Source: Streptomyces aurantiogriseus
Lineage (GTDB): Bacteria; Actinomycetota; Actinomycetes; Streptomycetales; Streptomycetaceae
Assembly: GCF_014649375.1 (NCBI RefSeq)
Contig: NZ_BMSX01000040.1
Coordinates: forward strand, 1 to 58,519
Direction: 5' to 3'
Length of the DNA: 58,519 bases
The notes beneath the pieces were generated by a model, which searched no databases, had not been told where the DNA came from, and was given only the letters and a program-made list of their open reading frames with translations. Below, in pieces: positions 24,278 through 31,849 of this stretch. The translations under genes were made by a program, and so were the position numbers. How positions within the stretch are numbered: position 1 is the first letter of the stretch; every line of letters begins with the position of its first letter.

Positions 24278-24694
24278 ATGGACATTGATGTGAGGGGGCC
24301 GCGCTTCGGGGCGGCCATCACGACCGTCGTCCTGGCGGTCGCGCTGATCACCCAGAACGTCTGGCTGCTGGCCTGGCAGACGCTGGCGTTCGCGCTCGGC
24401 GCGGCGGGCGGGGTCGGCCGCTCGCCGTACGGCTGGGCCTTCCGGGTGGCCGTACGTCCGAAGCTCGGGCCGCCGACGGCGTTCGAGGCGCCGGAACCGC
24501 CGCGGTTCGCCCAGGTGGTGGGGCTGCTGTTCGCGGGCGTGGGCCTGGTCGGGTTCACGCTGGGGCCCGACTGGCTGGGGTTCGCGGCGACCGGGGCGGC
24601 GCTCGCGGCCGCCTTCCTCAATGCCACTTTCGGGTACTGCTTGGGCTGCGAGATGTACCTGCTCGTACGGCGTGTGGCGGTACGGGCGGAGTAA
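24278..24694 (+). CDS. DUF4395 family membrane protein
   Basis: A 138-residue protein with about four hydrophobic segments (ITTVVLAVALITQNVWLL; WQTLAFALGAAGGVG; VVGLLFAGVGLVGFTLG; ATGAALAAAFLNATFGY). It ends in FGYCLGCEMYLLVRR, a membrane-proximal CxxC that is a hallmark of DUF4395. This family occurs beside thioredoxins and sulfurtransferases, and a role in moving sulfur or reducing equivalents across the membrane has been suggested but is not established. It is divergent from the thioredoxin gene, so the two probably share control. Start ATG 24278 (MDIDVRGPRFG); no strong ribosome site. Confidence 0.8.
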   Translation: MDIDVRGPRFGAAITTVVLAVALITQNVWLLAWQTLAFALGAAGGVGRSPYGWAFRVAVRPKLGPPTAFEAPEPPRFAQVVGLLFAGVGLVGFTLGPDWLGFAATGAALAAAFLNATFGYCLGCEMYLLVRRVAVRAE

Positions 24695-24809
24695 AGGTGA
24701 CTTAAAAGGGCGAGGTGGCTCACAGGGCGGAGTGACGAGGATCTCGCGGTTCGCGGGCACGGGGACTGGCTCCCCGGCCGTTCTTGGGGCACGATCTGCG
24801 AGATGCCGT

Positions 24810-24831
24810 AAACCTACGGCTGCGTAACTTT
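24810..24831. promoter_or_regulatory. imperfect palindrome upstream of the acyltransferase gene
   Basis: AAACCTACG (24810-24818), GCTG, CGTAACTTT (24823-24831); the arms pair at 7 of 9 positions with a TACG/CGTA core. It lies 52 bp before the acyltransferase ATG. I recall similar CCTACGG...CGTAGG sites before lipid genes in Streptomyces, but cannot name the regulator. Confidence 0.4.
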
Positions 24832-24883
24832 GCCGTCGGGAGTCCCCTCCCGGGCAGAGAGAAAGAAGGGTCCGAACCCGCCC

Positions 24884-25612
24884 ATGGCAGAGCTTGTCTA
24901 CCGCCCCGTCGTCGGCCTCGCCCAGACGTTGTTCAAGGTCTGGGACCTCAAGATCGACTGCAAGGGGTCGGAGAACATCCCGCGCTCGGGCGGAGCCGTG
25001 CTGGTGAGCAACCACATCAGCTACCTCGACTTCATCTTCAACGGCCTGGCCGCGCTCCCGCAGAAGCGTCTCGTGCGGTTCATGGCCAAGGAGTCGGTCT
25101 TCCGCCACAAGGTCTCCGGTCCGCTGATGCGCGCGATGAAGCACATCCCCGTGGACCGCAAGCAGGGCGAGGCGGCGTACGCCCACGCCCTGGACTCGCT
25201 GCGCTCCGGCGAGATCGTCGGGGTCTTCCCGGAGGCCACGATCTCGGAGTCCTTCACGCTGAAGAGCTTCAAGTCGGGTGCCGCCCGGCTGGCCCAGGAG
25301 GCGGGCGTCCCGCTGATCCCGATGGCCGTGTGGGGCACGCAGCGACTGTGGACCAAGGGCCACCCGCGCAACTTCAAGCGCAGCCACACCCCGATCACCA
25401 TCCGGGTCGGCGAGGCGGTCGAGGCCTCCCGCGACAAGTACGCGGGCGCGATCACCCGGCAGTTGCGCGAGCGCGTCCAGGAGCTCCTGGAGGCCGCCCA
25501 GCGCGCCTACCCGGTGCGCCCCAGGGACGCGAACGACACCTGGTGGATGCCGGCCCATCTGGGCGGCACGGCGCCGACGCCGGAGCAGGTGCGCGAGGCC
25601 GAGGCCCGCTGA
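24884..25612 (+). CDS. 1-acyl-sn-glycerol-3-phosphate acyltransferase (PlsC family)
   Basis: A 242-residue acyltransferase. Block I is VSNHISYLDF (HxxxxD: His and Asp catalytic), block II is in RLVRFMAKESVFRHKVSGPL, block III is VFPEATIS (EAT in place of the commoner EGT), and block IV is GVPLIPMAVWGTQRLW. It acylates lysophosphatidic acid to phosphatidic acid at the membrane. The start ATG at 24884 (MAELVYRPVVGLAQ) follows AAGAAGGG 13 nt upstream, a rather long spacing. A palindrome lies in the leader. It is convergent with the transglutaminase-like gene across a long hairpin region. Confidence 0.88.
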   Translation: MAELVYRPVVGLAQTLFKVWDLKIDCKGSENIPRSGGAVLVSNHISYLDFIFNGLAALPQKRLVRFMAKESVFRHKVSGPLMRAMKHIPVDRKQGEAAYAHALDSLRSGEIVGVFPEATISESFTLKSFKSGAARLAQEAGVPLIPMAVWGTQRLWTKGHPRNFKRSHTPITIRVGEAVEASRDKYAGAITRQLRERVQELLEAAQRAYPVRPRDANDTWWMPAHLGGTAPTPEQVREAEAR

Positions 25613-25663
25613 CCTCCGCCCCCGCGCCCTCGCGCCGCGGACGCGTCGCCCCCAGAGCGACAG

Positions 25664-25701
25664 GGTCCCGGGCCCTCACCGGAAACCGGAGGCCCGGGAC
25701 C
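25664..25701. terminator. hairpin terminator after the acyltransferase gene
   Basis: Perfect 11-bp stem: GGTCCCGGGCC (25664-25674) pairs with GGCCCGGGACC (25691-25701). The 16-nt loop contains an inner CCGG-AAA-CCGG hairpin. Confidence 0.75.
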
Positions 25702-25825
25702 TCCGCGCGACGGGGCCGCCGTTCCGGCTGTTGTCTGCCGGCGCGCTACGAGGGCGAGGATGCGGCGCCGCGGAGCGCCGCGTGGGCGCGGGGACCGGCC
25801 TGTTCGGGATTCTGTCGCACGGCAT
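25676..25825 (-). CDS. possible 49-residue ORF, unrecognised
   Basis: An open frame with ATG at 25825 directly behind a GGAAGGAA ribosome-site-like sequence. It starts MPCDRIPNRPVPAPTRRSAA, is rich in Pro and Arg, and ends SGFR inside the hairpin at 25664-25701. No family is recognised. Chance ORFs are common in such GC-rich DNA; the good ribosome site is the only support. It fills most of the 289-bp gap between the acyltransferase and transglutaminase-like genes. Confidence 0.2.
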   Translation of the reverse strand: MPCDRIPNRPVPAPTRRSAAPHPRPRSAPADNSRNGGPVARRSRASGFR

Positions 25826-25901
25826 CGTTTCCTTCCGCACCGGCCTCCTCGGGCCTCTCTCCCGTCGCGTCCGCCGGGGAGACCGGCGACCGCGAGACCT
25901 G

Positions 25902-26474
25902 TCACAGGGTTGTGGGGAGTGTCTTCCAGAGGTGGGGGCGGTCGGGGGCGGCCTTCAGCGTGCTCAGTACCGCCGGGTGGGGCGCGGCGTACAGGACGGG
26001 GTGGTCCAGTTCGCCGGCCTCGGTGTCGGGTGTGAAGGCCAGTTGTTCGCCGTCCAGGGAGAACCGGGCGTTCACGCCGGGCTTGTTGCCACGCGGGTCC
26101 TGTCGGTGCCAGGCGCCGTTGAAGCGGACGGCGACCAGCCCGTGCACCACGTCGAACTTCTGGTAGCACAGCGCGGTCGGGATGTCCTCGGCCCGCAGCA
26201 GCGCGGCCAGCGCATGGGCCTTGGCGTAGCAGATGCCCGTCCTCTGCTCCAGCACGTCGGAGGCGCGCCAGGTGACGCGGAGGTCGCCGGAATCCTGCGA
26301 GTGGGGAATGGTGTCGCGCACGAACTCGAAGGCCAGCCGCGCATAGGCATACGAGTCCTCCGCGTCCTGGGCGAGACGCGCGGCAGTGTCCCGCACCAGC
26401 GGATGGTCATGGTCGATGACCTCGTCGGCGGCCAAGTACGCGGACAGGTCGGGGTTCTCCTGGATCAGCTCCAT
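25902..26474 (-). CDS. transglutaminase-like domain protein
   Basis: A 190-residue transglutaminase/protease-fold protein. The nucleophile region is DVLEQRTGICYAKAHALAAL (Cys near residue 92), followed by the His in FDVVHGLVAVRFNG and the Asp in WHRQDPRGN, giving the Cys-His-Asp triad in normal order. Bacterial members act as amidases, cyclases or peptidases; the specific job is unknown. No signal peptide, so it is cytoplasmic. The ATG at 26474 (MELIQENPDLSAYL) is chosen, as it matches the start of the conserved region; an in-frame start at 26501 is less likely. Confidence 0.85.
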   Translation of the reverse strand: MELIQENPDLSAYLAADEVIDHDHPLVRDTAARLAQDAEDSYAYARLAFEFVRDTIPHSQDSGDLRVTWRASDVLEQRTGICYAKAHALAALLRAEDIPTALCYQKFDVVHGLVAVRFNGAWHRQDPRGNKPGVNARFSLDGEQLAFTPDTEAGELDHPVLYAAPHPAVLSTLKAAPDRPHLWKTLPTTL

Positions 26475-26560
26475 GCCTGGAGAGCATAGAAATGCGATCA
26501 CCCGAGAGTCAATGACTTTTCAGGCGACCGCATATCTATGCACAACCGCGTCGTGACCTG

Positions 26561-27631
26561 CTAGCGCGCCATCTCCTCCTTCAGCGCCGCCACGAACGCG
26601 TCCACGTCGTCCTCCGTCGTGTCGAAGGCGCACATCCAGCGCACCACGCCGGCCGCCTCGTCCCAGAAGTAGAACCGGAACCGCTTCTGCAGCCGCTCGC
26701 TCACGTCGTGCGGCAGCTTGGCGAAGACGCCGTTGGCCTGGACCGGGTAAAGGATCTCCACGCCGTGCACCGCGCGGACGCCCTCGGCGAGCCGCTGGGC
26801 CATCTCGTTGGCGTGGCGGGCGTTGCGCAGCCACAGGTCCTTGGTGAGCAGGGCCTCCAACTGCACCGACACGAAGCGCATCTTGGAGGCGAGCTGCATC
26901 GACAGCTTGCGCAGGTGCTTCATGTGGCTGACGGCGTCCTGGTTGATGACGACGACGGCCTCGCCGAACAGGGCGCCGTTCTTGGTGCCGCCCAGGGAGA
27001 GGATGTCGACGCCGACGGCGTTGGTGAACGTCCGCATCGGCACGTCGAGAGAGGCCGCCGCGTTGGCTATCCGGGAGCCGTCCAGGTGGACCTTCATCCC
27101 GCGCGCGTGGGCGTGGTCGCAGATCGCGCGGATCTCGTCCGGTGTGTACAGCGTGCCCAGCTCCGTGCTCTGGGTGATCGAGACGACCTGCGGCATCGCG
27201 CGGTGCTCGTCCTCCCAGCCCCAGGCCTGCCGGTCGATCAGCTCGGGGGTGAGCTTGCCGTCGGGCGTGGGGACGGTGAGCAGCTTCAGGCCGCCCATGC
27301 GCTCGGGCGCGCCGCCCTCGTCGACGTTGATGTGGGCGCTCTCGGCGCAGATCACCGCGCCCCAGCGGTCGGTGACCGCCTGGAGCGCGACGACGTTGGC
27401 GCCGGTGCCGTTGAAGACCGGGAACGCCTCCGCCGTCGGCCCGAAGTGGCTGCGGATGATCCGCTGGAGGTTCTCGGTGTAGACGTCCTCGCCGTACGCG
27501 ACCTGGTGGCCGCCGTTGGCCAGGGCCAGGGCGGCCAGCACCTCCGGGTGGGCCCCGGCGTAGTTGTCGCTGGCGAAACCGCGGACCCCCGGGTCGTGAT
27601 GGCGACGGGCGTCGGTCTTCGGTGGGTTCAC
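26561..27631 (-). CDS. low-specificity threonine aldolase family protein (PLP)
   Basis: A 356-residue fold-type I PLP enzyme of the beta-eliminating lyase/threonine aldolase family. GFASDNYAGAHPEVLAAL starts the core. AVICAESAHINVDEGGAPE gives the His that stacks on PLP, KVHLDGSRIANAAASL the PLP-pyridine Asp and Arg, and LSLGGTKNGALFGEAV the Schiff-base Lys. It should cleave L-threonine or L-allo-threonine (or a related beta-hydroxy amino acid) to glycine and an aldehyde. The GTG at 27631 overlaps the SDR stop in a GTGA junction, so it is the third gene of a DUF6421-SDR-aldolase operon. The natural substrate may differ from threonine in that setting. Confidence 0.9.
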   Translation of the reverse strand: MNPPKTDARRHHDPGVRGFASDNYAGAHPEVLAALALANGGHQVAYGEDVYTENLQRIIRSHFGPTAEAFPVFNGTGANVVALQAVTDRWGAVICAESAHINVDEGGAPERMGGLKLLTVPTPDGKLTPELIDRQAWGWEDEHRAMPQVVSITQSTELGTLYTPDEIRAICDHAHARGMKVHLDGSRIANAAASLDVPMRTFTNAVGVDILSLGGTKNGALFGEAVVVINQDAVSHMKHLRKLSMQLASKMRFVSVQLEALLTKDLWLRNARHANEMAQRLAEGVRAVHGVEILYPVQANGVFAKLPHDVSERLQKRFRFYFWDEAAGVVRWMCAFDTTEDDVDAFVAALKEEMAR

Positions 27632-28374
27632 GGCTTCTCGGTGAGCCACAGACGATTTCCGTTCACTTCGGCGGCGGGCTTCTCCCAGACTCCGGCGATG
27701 GCCTCGGCCAGGTCCTTGACGTCCGTGAAGCCCGCGAACTTCGCGTTGGGTCGCTCGGCGCGCATCGCGTCGTGCACCAGCGCCTTCACGACCAGGATCG
27801 CAGCCGCGGAGGTCGGGCCCTCGGCGCCCCCGGCCTTGCGGAAGTAGTCGGCCATCGACAGCGTCCATGCCTCGGCGGCGGCCTTGGCGGCGGCGTAGGC
27901 GGCGTTGCCCGCGGTGGGCTTGCTGGCGCCCGCGGCGCTGATCAGGACGTACCGGCCGCGGTCGCTGCGCTGCAGTGCCTCGTGGAAGGCGATGGACGTG
28001 TGCTGCACCGTGCGGATGAGCAGCAGCTCGAGGAAGTCCCAGTCGTCGAGGCTGGTCTTGGTGAAGGTCTCGCTGCCGCGCCAGCCGCCGACGAGGTGGA
28101 CCAGGCCGTCGACCCGGCCGAAGTCCTTCTCGACGCGGAGGGCCCAGTCCTGGGTCGACTGCAGATCGAGCAGGTCGACCGTGTCGCCGGTGACCCTGGC
28201 ACCGCCGTGTGCGTAGCTGGCCGCGTCCACGGCCGCCGCCAGGCGCTCCGGGTCGTTGTCCGAGCCGACGACGGTCGCGCCCGCCTCGGCAAGCCGGAGC
28301 AGTGTCGCCCGGCCGGCGGGTCCGCCCGCGCCGGCCACCGCGATCACCGCACCGCTGAGAGCCCCGTTCCCCAT
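27628..28374 (-). CDS. SDR-family NAD(P)-dependent oxidoreductase
   Basis: A 248-residue short-chain dehydrogenase. The Rossmann motif is IAVAGAGGPAGRATLLRL (a GxGGxxG variant of TGxxxGxG). The catalytic Ser is in YVLISAAGASKP, and YAAAKAAAEAW carries the YxxxK pair. The ATG at 28374 (MGNGALSG) is preferred for its AGGAGG ribosome site 8 nt upstream; a GTG at 28419 that overlaps the DUF6421 stop is the alternative and would add 15 residues. Same operon as the DUF6421 and threonine aldolase genes. Substrate unknown. Confidence 0.88.
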   Translation of the reverse strand: MGNGALSGAVIAVAGAGGPAGRATLLRLAEAGATVVGSDNDPERLAAAVDAASYAHGGARVTGDTVDLLDLQSTQDWALRVEKDFGRVDGLVHLVGGWRGSETFTKTSLDDWDFLELLLIRTVQHTSIAFHEALQRSDRGRYVLISAAGASKPTAGNAAYAAAKAAAEAWTLSMADYFRKAGGAEGPTSAAAILVVKALVHDAMRAERPNAKFAGFTDVKDLAEAIAGVWEKPAAEVNGNRLWLTEKP

Positions 28375-28415
28375 GTTCTTCGCCTCCTGAGCAGTGTTCT
28401 CGGTACGCAGGTCGC

Positions 28416-29813
28416 TCACGCGGCGATCCGCTCGACGCCGTCCGCCGTGATGCCCTTGGTGGAGGCGATCACGTGCTTCAGCTTCTTGGACAGTGCCTCA
28501 TAGAACATGCTCAGCGGAAACTCGTCCGGAAGCACGTCATCGACCAGTTTCCGCGGCGGCTGGCTCAGGTCGAGGGCGTCGGGACCCTTGGCCCACCTGG
28601 AGCCCGGGTGCGGGGCGAGGTAGGTGGACACCAGCTCGTAGCCGGCGAACCAGTGGACGAGCTTGGGGCGGTCGATGCCGTCGCGGTAGAGCTTCTCGAT
28701 CTCGGCGCACAACTCGTTGGTGACCTGCGGGGCGCGCTGCCAGTCGATGAAGAGCTTGTTGTCGGTCCAGCGGACGACGTCGTGCTTGTGCAGGTAGGCG
28801 AAGAGGAGCTGGCCGCCGAGGCCGTCGTAGTTGCGCACCCGCTCGCCGGTCACGGGGAAGCGGAACATGCGGTCGAACAGCACCGCGTACTGCACGTCAC
28901 GGGCCTGCGGGACCCCGTCGGCCTCCAGCTTCACGGCCTCCTTGAAGGCGGTGAGATCACAGCGCAGCTCCTCCAGGCCGTACATCCAGAACGGCTGGCG
29001 CTGCTTGATCATGAAGGGGTCGAAGGGCAGGTCGCCGTGGCTGTGGGTGCGGTCGTGGACCATGTCCCACAGGACGAAGGCCTCCTCGCAGCGCTTCTGG
29101 TCGTGGACCATGGCGGCGATGTCCTCGGGCAGCTCCAGGCCCAGGATGTCCACGGCGGCCTCGGTGACATGACGGAAGCGGGCGGCCTCGCGGTCGCAGA
29201 AGATGCCACCCCAGGAGAAGCGCTCCGGCGCCTCGCGGACGGCGATGGTCTCCGGGAAGAGGACGGCGGAGTTGGTGTCGTAGCCGGCCGTGAAGTCCTC
29301 GAAGGTGATGCCGCAGAACAGCGGGTTGTCGTAGCGGGTGCGCTCCAGCTCGGCCAGCCAGTCCGGCCAGACCATGCGCAGCACGACCGCCTCGAGGTTG
29401 CGGTCCGGGTTGCCGTTCTGCGTGTACATCGGGAAGACGACCAGGTGCTGGAGGCCGTCCACGCGGCCCGCGGCGGGCTGGAAGGCCAGCAGCGAGTCGA
29501 GGAAGTCCGGCACCTCGAAGCCGCCCTCCGCCCAGCGGCGCAGGTCCTTCACCAGGGCGCGGTGGTAGTCCGCGTCGTGCGGGAGCAGCGGGGAGAGCTC
29601 CTCGACCGCCTCGATCACCCGGCGGACGGTCTGCTCGGCGTCGGCGCGCTCGGGGGCACCCTCGGCCGTGAAGTCGATCGATCCGTCCTTCGACTGCCAG
29701 GGGCGGATCCGCTCCACGGCATCCTTGAGCACGGGCCACGCCGGGTGCTCCACCACCCTGGCCGCGGGAGGAACCTGGTCCTCCGTACCCACCTGCACAA
29801 GAATTTCCGTCAT
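28416..29813 (-). CDS. DUF6421 family protein, possible metalloenzyme
   Basis: A 465-residue soluble protein of the streptomycete family I recall as DUF6421, with no known function. The segment from about residue 240 reads CEEAFVLWDMVHDRTHSHGD, followed by LPFDPFMIKQRQPFWMYGLE. Clustered Glu, Asp and three His in a helix-like context look like a metal site (inference). Other conserved-looking stretches are FCGITFEDFTAGYDTNSAVL and FDRMFRFPVTGERVRNYDGL. The ATG at 29813 follows GGAGGATGGGAC. It is the first gene of the operon with the SDR and threonine aldolase, so it probably acts in the same small-molecule pathway. A nested palindrome lies upstream. Confidence 0.75.
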   Translation of the reverse strand: MTEILVQVGTEDQVPPAARVVEHPAWPVLKDAVERIRPWQSKDGSIDFTAEGAPERADAEQTVRRVIEAVEELSPLLPHDADYHRALVKDLRRWAEGGFEVPDFLDSLLAFQPAAGRVDGLQHLVVFPMYTQNGNPDRNLEAVVLRMVWPDWLAELERTRYDNPLFCGITFEDFTAGYDTNSAVLFPETIAVREAPERFSWGGIFCDREAARFRHVTEAAVDILGLELPEDIAAMVHDQKRCEEAFVLWDMVHDRTHSHGDLPFDPFMIKQRQPFWMYGLEELRCDLTAFKEAVKLEADGVPQARDVQYAVLFDRMFRFPVTGERVRNYDGLGGQLLFAYLHKHDVVRWTDNKLFIDWQRAPQVTNELCAEIEKLYRDGIDRPKLVHWFAGYELVSTYLAPHPGSRWAKGPDALDLSQPPRKLVDDVLPDEFPLSMFYEALSKKLKHVIASTKGITADGVERIAA

Positions 29814-29832
29814 GTCCCATCCTCCACGGGAG

Positions 29833-29867
29833 AACCTCGCGTAAGGACACCGTATGCATACGAGGTT
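29833..29867. promoter_or_regulatory. nested inverted repeats upstream of the DUF6421 operon
   Basis: A perfect 12-bp palindrome CGTATGCATACG (29851-29862) overlaps an outer inverted repeat, AACCTCG (29833-29839) with CGAGGTT (29861-29867). The site is 20-54 bp upstream of the DUF6421 start, in the space shared with the divergent GDPD gene. Probable operator; regulator unknown. Confidence 0.5.
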
Positions 29868-30074
29868 TCCTCCAGCAAGTGGAGTCTCGGGAAATTATCC
29901 TGCGGACCCCCCATGGTCACCGCCCTTTTTCCTGTGGGACATCGGGAGGGCGAGGACTTTCGTGGTGGGGCGGTGGGTAGAGGAATCCGCGGCGCACGCA
30001 CATGTCCATGTCGGTCCCGGGCCGTTAGGCTGCGGGCTCTTCCAGCGCCGCCGTCGACGGAAGCGAGTCGAGTC

Positions 30075-30758
30075 TTGAACCTCCTCACCATCGGTCACCG
30101 CGGAGTCATGGGTGTCGAGCCCGAGAACACCCTCCGGTCGTTCGTCGCCGCCGAGCACGCCGGCCTCGACGTCGTCGAACTCGATCTGCATCTGAGCAAG
30201 GACGGCGCTCTCGTGGTCATGCACGACGCCGACGTCGACCGCACGACCGACGGGAGCGGGCCGATCGCGGACCGCACGCTCGCCGAACTGCGCACCCTCG
30301 ACGCGGGGCGCGGGGAGCGGGTGCCGGTCTTCGAGGAGGTCCTGGAGGCGGTCTCGCTGCCGCTGCAGGCCGAGATCAAGGACGTGCAGGCGGCGCGGGC
30401 GCTCGCCGAGGTGATGAACGAACGGGACCTGGTGGAGCGGGTGGAGGTGTCCTCGTTCCACGACGAGGCCGTCGCCGAGATCGCGCGGCTGGTGCCCGGG
30501 GTGCGCACGGCGCTCATCGGCAGCCGTTACAACCTCGACATCGTGGACCGGGCCGTGGCCGTCGGCGCCGCGACCGTGTGCCTGAACATCCGGCGGCTCA
30601 CCCTGGAGATCGTCGAGCACGCCCGGAAGCACGACCTGCGGATCATCGGGTGGGTGGTCAACACGCCGGACCACCTGCGGCTGGTGCGGGCCCTGGAACT
30701 GGACGGGGTGACCACCGACGACCCCGAGATCAAGCGCACCGGCCGCTTCACGGCGTGA
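30075..30758 (+). CDS. glycerophosphodiester phosphodiesterase
   Basis: A 227-residue GDPD-fold enzyme. The core motif TIGHRGVMGVEPENTLRSF (HR, and E of PENT) is at the N-terminus. It is followed by VVELDLHLSKDGALVVMHDA (ExD metal ligands and the second catalytic His) and DRTTDGSG. LQAEIKD and GWVVNTPDHL are also typical. It hydrolyses glycerophosphodiesters to glycerol-3-phosphate and an alcohol. No signal peptide, so cytoplasmic. No ATG or GTG fits; the TTG at 30075 (protein LNLLTIGHRG...) starts right at the domain and is chosen. It is divergent from the DUF6421 operon. Confidence 0.87.
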   Translation: MNLLTIGHRGVMGVEPENTLRSFVAAEHAGLDVVELDLHLSKDGALVVMHDADVDRTTDGSGPIADRTLAELRTLDAGRGERVPVFEEVLEAVSLPLQAEIKDVQAARALAEVMNERDLVERVEVSSFHDEAVAEIARLVPGVRTALIGSRYNLDIVDRAVAVGAATVCLNIRRLTLEIVEHARKHDLRIIGWVVNTPDHLRLVRALELDGVTTDDPEIKRTGRFTA

Positions 30759-30773
30759 CAGCGGCGCCGAGCG

Positions 30774-31313
30774 TCACACCAGGGGCTTGACCAGCAGCTC
30801 GAACTGGAGGTCGTCGCGCTGCGGAATGCCGAAGCGCTCGTCGCCGTACGGGAAGGGGGTCATCCGGCCCGTACGGCGGTAGCCGCGGCGCTCGTACCAG
30901 GCGATGAGGTCGCCGCGGACCGAGATCACCGTCATGTGCATCTCGGTCGCGCCCCAGGTCTCGCGGGCCTGGCGCTCGGCCTCCGCCATGACGATGCTGC
31001 CGAGGCCGCCGCCCTGGGCTGTGGGGCTGACCGCGAACATGCCGAAGTAGGCGTGGTCGCCGCGGTGTTCGAGCTGGCAGCAGGCGACGATCCGGCCGTC
31101 CCGTTCGACGGCCAGTACCCGGCCCTCGGTCGACTCGATGATCTCCAGCACGCCCTCGGGGTCGGTCCGCTGCCCCTGCAGGATGTCCGCCTCCGTGGTC
31201 CAGCCGACCCGGCTGGAGTCCCCGCGGTAGGCCGACTCGACGAGCGCGACCAGCGCGTCGACATCGGTTTCGGTGGCGTCACGGAAGGTGAGGTCGGTTG
31301 CGGCGGTGTCCAT
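30774..31313 (-). CDS. GNAT-family N-acetyltransferase
   Basis: A 179-residue acetyltransferase. The N-terminus LTFRDATETDVDALVALVES is typical, and the acetyl-CoA pyrophosphate loop is in AVSPTAQGGGLGSIVMAEAE (Q/GxxGxG type). WYERRGYRRTGRM is the C-terminal motif B. It transfers an acetyl group from CoA to an amine; acceptor unknown. The start is the ATG at 31313 (MDTAATDLTFR). It is convergent with the GDPD gene (15 bp apart) and divergent from the VOC gene at 31384. Confidence 0.87.
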   Translation of the reverse strand: MDTAATDLTFRDATETDVDALVALVESAYRGDSSRVGWTTEADILQGQRTDPEGVLEIIESTEGRVLAVERDGRIVACCQLEHRGDHAYFGMFAVSPTAQGGGLGSIVMAEAERQARETWGATEMHMTVISVRGDLIAWYERRGYRRTGRMTPFPYGDERFGIPQRDDLQFELLVKPLV

Positions 31314-31383
31314 GCGGCGATCTCCGGGTCTCTGGCGCGGCAGGTGCTGGGCCGAGCCTAGCCCTGCCCTACGCTCCGGATGC

Positions 31384-31776
31384 ATGGTGCATGTACTCAG
31401 CAGCCGGATCCTTCTCCGCCCCACCGACCCCGAGCGTTCCCGCGCCTTCTACGGCGGGCAGCTGGGCCTCGCCGTCTACCGCGAGTTCGGTACGGGGGCG
31501 GAGCGGGGCACCGTCTACTTCCTCGGCGGGGGTTTCCTGGAGGTCTCGGGGCGGTCGGAGGCGCCGCCGGATCCGGCGGTACGGCTGTGGGTGCAGGTCG
31601 CGGACGTGCCGGCGGCCCACGAGGAGCTGCTGGCGAAGGGCGTGGAGATCGTCCGGCCGCCGGTGCGGGAGCCGTGGGGTCTGGTCGAGATGTGGATCGC
31701 GGACCCGGACGGGACGCCGATCGTGCTGGTGGAGGTGCCGGCCGACCATCCGCTGCGGTACCGGCCGGGCATCTGA
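31384..31776 (+). CDS. VOC/glyoxalase-family protein
   Basis: A 130-residue single-domain VOC protein. It starts MVHVLSSRILLRPTDPERSR, then AFYGGQLGLAVYREFG. The C-terminal strand IADPDGTPIVLVEVPADHPL carries the usual Glu. The first metal position is occupied by a non-His residue in SSRILLR, so it may be a resistance-type binding protein rather than an enzyme. It is followed 73 bp downstream by a second VOC gene. No promoter or regulator is evident. Confidence 0.8.
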   Translation: MVHVLSSRILLRPTDPERSRAFYGGQLGLAVYREFGTGAERGTVYFLGGGFLEVSGRSEAPPDPAVRLWVQVADVPAAHEELLAKGVEIVRPPVREPWGLVEMWIADPDGTPIVLVEVPADHPLRYRPGI

Positions 31777-31849
31777 GTCCAGCGGATGCCGGGGCGCGGG
31801 GTCGGGCTTAGCGTGCTGGAGGGGGTGTGCTCCCTTCGGAAGGAACGCC

